Notes under the pieces: model-generated
What the model was told of the DNA's origin: nothing
Database searches by the model: none
The model's input: only the letters and a program-made list of their open reading frames with translations
DNA from: Nocardiopsis ansamitocini
GTDB lineage: Bacteria; Actinomycetota; Actinomycetes; Streptosporangiales; Streptosporangiaceae
Length of the DNA stretch: 64,000 nt
Assembly (NCBI RefSeq): GCF_030268225.1
Contig: NZ_BSQG01000001.1
Coordinates: forward strand, 310,001 to 374,000
Direction of reading: 5' to 3'
Part shown: piece after piece, positions 62,667 to 64,000 of the stretch
Position numbering within the stretch: position 1 is the first letter of the stretch
How the letters are laid out: each line of letters begins with the position of its first letter
Made by a program: the position numbers and the translations under genes

Positions 62667-63080
62667 CTAAAGCGTGAGCGACGGCTTGTTCTCCATCAGC
62701 CGGGAGAGCAGACCGTTGATGAAGGTCGGGGATTCGTCGGTGGAGAGTTCCTTGGCAACCGCGACCGCCTCGGCGATCGCGACCCCGTCGGGGATGTCCT
62801 CTGCCCACAGCAGCTCGTAGGCACCCATCCGCAGGATGTTGCGGTCGACCACCGGCATACGCTCCAGCGTCCAGCCGATGGCGTAGGTGTCGAGCAGCTC
62901 GTCGATGCGACCGCGGCGGTGGTCCACCGCCGCGGCGAGCTGCTCGGTGAACTCGTTGATCGGAGGCTCGGGCTGGGAACGCCGCCGCTGGATCACCCGC
63001 TCCACGGTGACCCCGCGGAGTTCGGCTTCGTAGAGTACTTCCACGGCGCGGCGGCGCGCCTTGCGTCGTGCTCCACTCAT
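62667..63080 (-). CDS. nusB: transcription antitermination factor NusB
   Basis: A 137-residue all-helical RNA-binding protein that with NusE/S10 binds boxA in rRNA leaders. ARRKARRRAVEVLYEAE near 4-20 and NILRMGAYELLW near 80, with FINGLLSRL near 120, are typical. ATG 63080 shares a base with the efp stop (TAATG), so the two are coupled. Confidence 0.95.
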   Translation of the reverse strand: MSGARRKARRRAVEVLYEAELRGVTVERVIQRRRSQPEPPINEFTEQLAAAVDHRRGRIDELLDTYAIGWTLERMPVVDRNILRMGAYELLWAEDIPDGVAIAEAVAVAKELSTDESPTFINGLLSRLMENKPSLTL

Positions 63081-63643
63081 TAGTTGACGCGGCCGAGGTA
63101 GTCGCCGGAACGGGTGTCGACCTTGACCTTCTCGCCGGTGCTGATGAACAGCGGCACCTGGATGACGGCGCCGGTTTCCAGGGTCGCGGGCTTGGTACCG
63201 CCGGTGGAGCGGTCGCCCTGCAAGCCGGGATCGGTCTGGGAGATGGTGAGCTCGACGGAGGCGGGCAGCTCGATGTAGAGCGGGTTGCCCTCGTTGATGG
63301 CGACGACCGCGGTTGCGCTCTCCAGCAGGTAGTCGGCGTTCTTGCCGACGACCTCGCGCGAAATGAAGAGCTGATCGTAGGTGTCGGTGTCCATGAAGAC
63401 GTAGGACTCGCCGTCGGCGTAGAGGTACTGCATCTCGCGGCGGTCGACGTTGGCGATCTCCACCTTGATACCGGCGTTGAAGGTCTTGTCGACGACCTTG
63501 CCGGAAGTGATGTTCTTCAGCTTGGTGCGCACGAACGCACCGCCCTTGCCCGGCTTGACGTGCTGAAATTCCACCACGCTCCAGAGCTCTCCGCCGTCGA
63601 GCCTCAGGGTGATGCCATTTTTCAGGTCGTTCGTGGTAGCCAC
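63080..63643 (-). CDS. efp: elongation factor P
   Basis: A 187-residue three-domain factor that rescues ribosomes stalled at proline runs. The tip loop [15 protein letters not shown] near 30-44 contains the lysine at the usual modification site. [22 protein letters not shown] (split near 54-75) and [13 protein letters not shown] at the end are family marks. Several neighbours in this window encode Pro-rich stretches (FtsZ linker, PadR, DivIVA). ATG 63643 starts it. Confidence 0.97.
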   Translation of the reverse strand: MATTNDLKNGITLRLDGGELWSVVEFQHVKPGKGGAFVRTKLKNITSGKVVDKTFNAGIKVEIANVDRREMQYLYADGESYVFMDTDTYDQLFISREVVGKNADYLLESATAVVAINEGNPLYIELPASVELTISQTDPGLQGDRSTGGTKPATLETGAVIQVPLFISTGEKVKVDTRSGDYLGRVN

Positions 63644-63825
63644 TTCGGTCGTCTCTCCCAGCCGTCAGGCGAAAAGTCGTTGATCAAACATGCCCCGGCG
63701 GGCCTGGGCCCTCTGGGCACCGCGGCGCACGCGGACAAGAGCATCGAGGTTCCGGCGCGCCCGTCTCGCTCCGCGAAACCGGGCCGGCCCCTGGCCGATG
63801 ACCGGAACTGCTCACTAGAAGGAGT

Positions 63826-64000
63826 CTAGTGGGTGTTGGATGCGGTGCCGCTCACCGCCCGGTAGGCGCCGTCCAGCAGGTCGGGGTCCGGGGCGGCCAG
63901 AATCGCGGGCTTGGCCAGGCCGTTCAGGACGACGAACCTCAGAGTGGCGCCCCGGGTCTTCTTGTCCACCCGCATGGTGTCGCGCAGCCCAGGCCACGCC
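63826..64000 (-). CDS. aroB: 3-dehydroquinate synthase, C-terminal end only
   Basis: The last 57 residues of AroB are readable. DTMRVDKKTRGATLRFVVL, with the conserved DKK, is followed by GLAKPAILAAPDPDLLDGAYRAVS and the stop TAG at 63828. The 5' part lies beyond the window. AroB makes the first ring of the shikimate pathway. Between it and efp (63644-63825) I see no gene, so the usual aroQ/pepP genes are absent here. Confidence 0.85.
   Translation of the reverse strand, partial: AWPGLRDTMRVDKKTRGATLRFVVLNGLAKPAILAAPDPDLLDGAYRAVSGTASNTH

Noticed and set aside
63813-63831. CACTAG-N7-CTAGTG inverted repeat at the aroB stop
   Set aside because: Only six base pairs and no T-run; too weak to call a terminator.
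1-64000. CRISPR arrays, tRNA genes, insertion sequences or prophage
   Set aside because: I looked for spaced repeats, CCA-ended cloverleafs, transposase words and integrase genes and saw none by eye.

Overview
The window is 64 kb of high-GC chromosome from an actinomycete. The gene content and protein style (PriA, a BfrB-type ferritin, DUF397, a translational ileS T-box, GTG/TTG starts, DivIVA/SepF/FtsZ) fit the Nocardiopsaceae, perhaps Thermobifida or Nocardiopsis. That placement is an inference from gene content, not a database match. The MurE DNPR motif points to meso-diaminopimelate peptidoglycan. I see no tRNA, rRNA, insertion sequence, prophage or CRISPR array.

Layout. 0-11.5 kb: the end of a Trp-associated membrane protein gene and hisI, a SIS-domain gene, a two-gene heterodimeric ABC exporter, then a compact minus-strand operon hisD-hisC-hisB-(52-aa membrane protein)-hisH-priA-hisF ending in a strong hairpin. 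11.5-14.2 kb: a ferritin gene behind an AT-rich promoter with repeated iron-box-like motifs, a Lon-N protein, a YbaK-type deacylase and a membrane protein. 14.2-16.2 kb: a regulator-rich patch with an internally deleted DUF664 gene, a PadR regulator with its own terminator, a decayed DUF5753 regulator and an intact DUF397 partner. 16.2-29.5 kb: accessory and metabolic genes (Ser/Thr kinase, glycosyltransferase, 2H phosphoesterase, stand-alone CBM48, SDR, acyl-CoA synthetase, thioesterase, GNAT, AraC-AzlC-AzlD, a ThDP enzyme, RluD-like, LspA). 29.6-33.1 kb: ileS with a T-box leader.

33.2-54.9 kb is a near-complete division and cell wall (dcw) cluster read on the minus strand: mraZ, rsmH, ftsL, ftsI, murE, murF, mraY, murD, ftsW, murG, murC, ftsQ, ftsZ, pgeF, yggS, sepF, yggT, divIVA, then an acidic repeat membrane protein. 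Many genes overlap by 4 bases, so they are probably coupled in translation. A hairpin and a candidate promoter between murD and ftsW, a 391-bp ftsQ-ftsZ gap and the divIVA promoter suggest internal transcription units. mraZ has four 10-bp-spaced direct repeats upstream, the expected MraZ operator. 55-60 kb: divergent moxR-DUF58-transglutaminase, ending in a hairpin shared with a convergent DUF3040 gene. 60.5-64 kb: dinB, a methyltransferase, nusB, efp and the 3' end of aroB.

I found no wholly new multi-gene system. The observations most worth checking are regulatory: iron boxes on the ferritin promoter, twin dyad operators before a thioesterase/acyl-CoA ligase pair, the ileS T-box, the MraZ array, an uncharacterised membrane microprotein in the his operon, and gene remnants at 14-16 kb.
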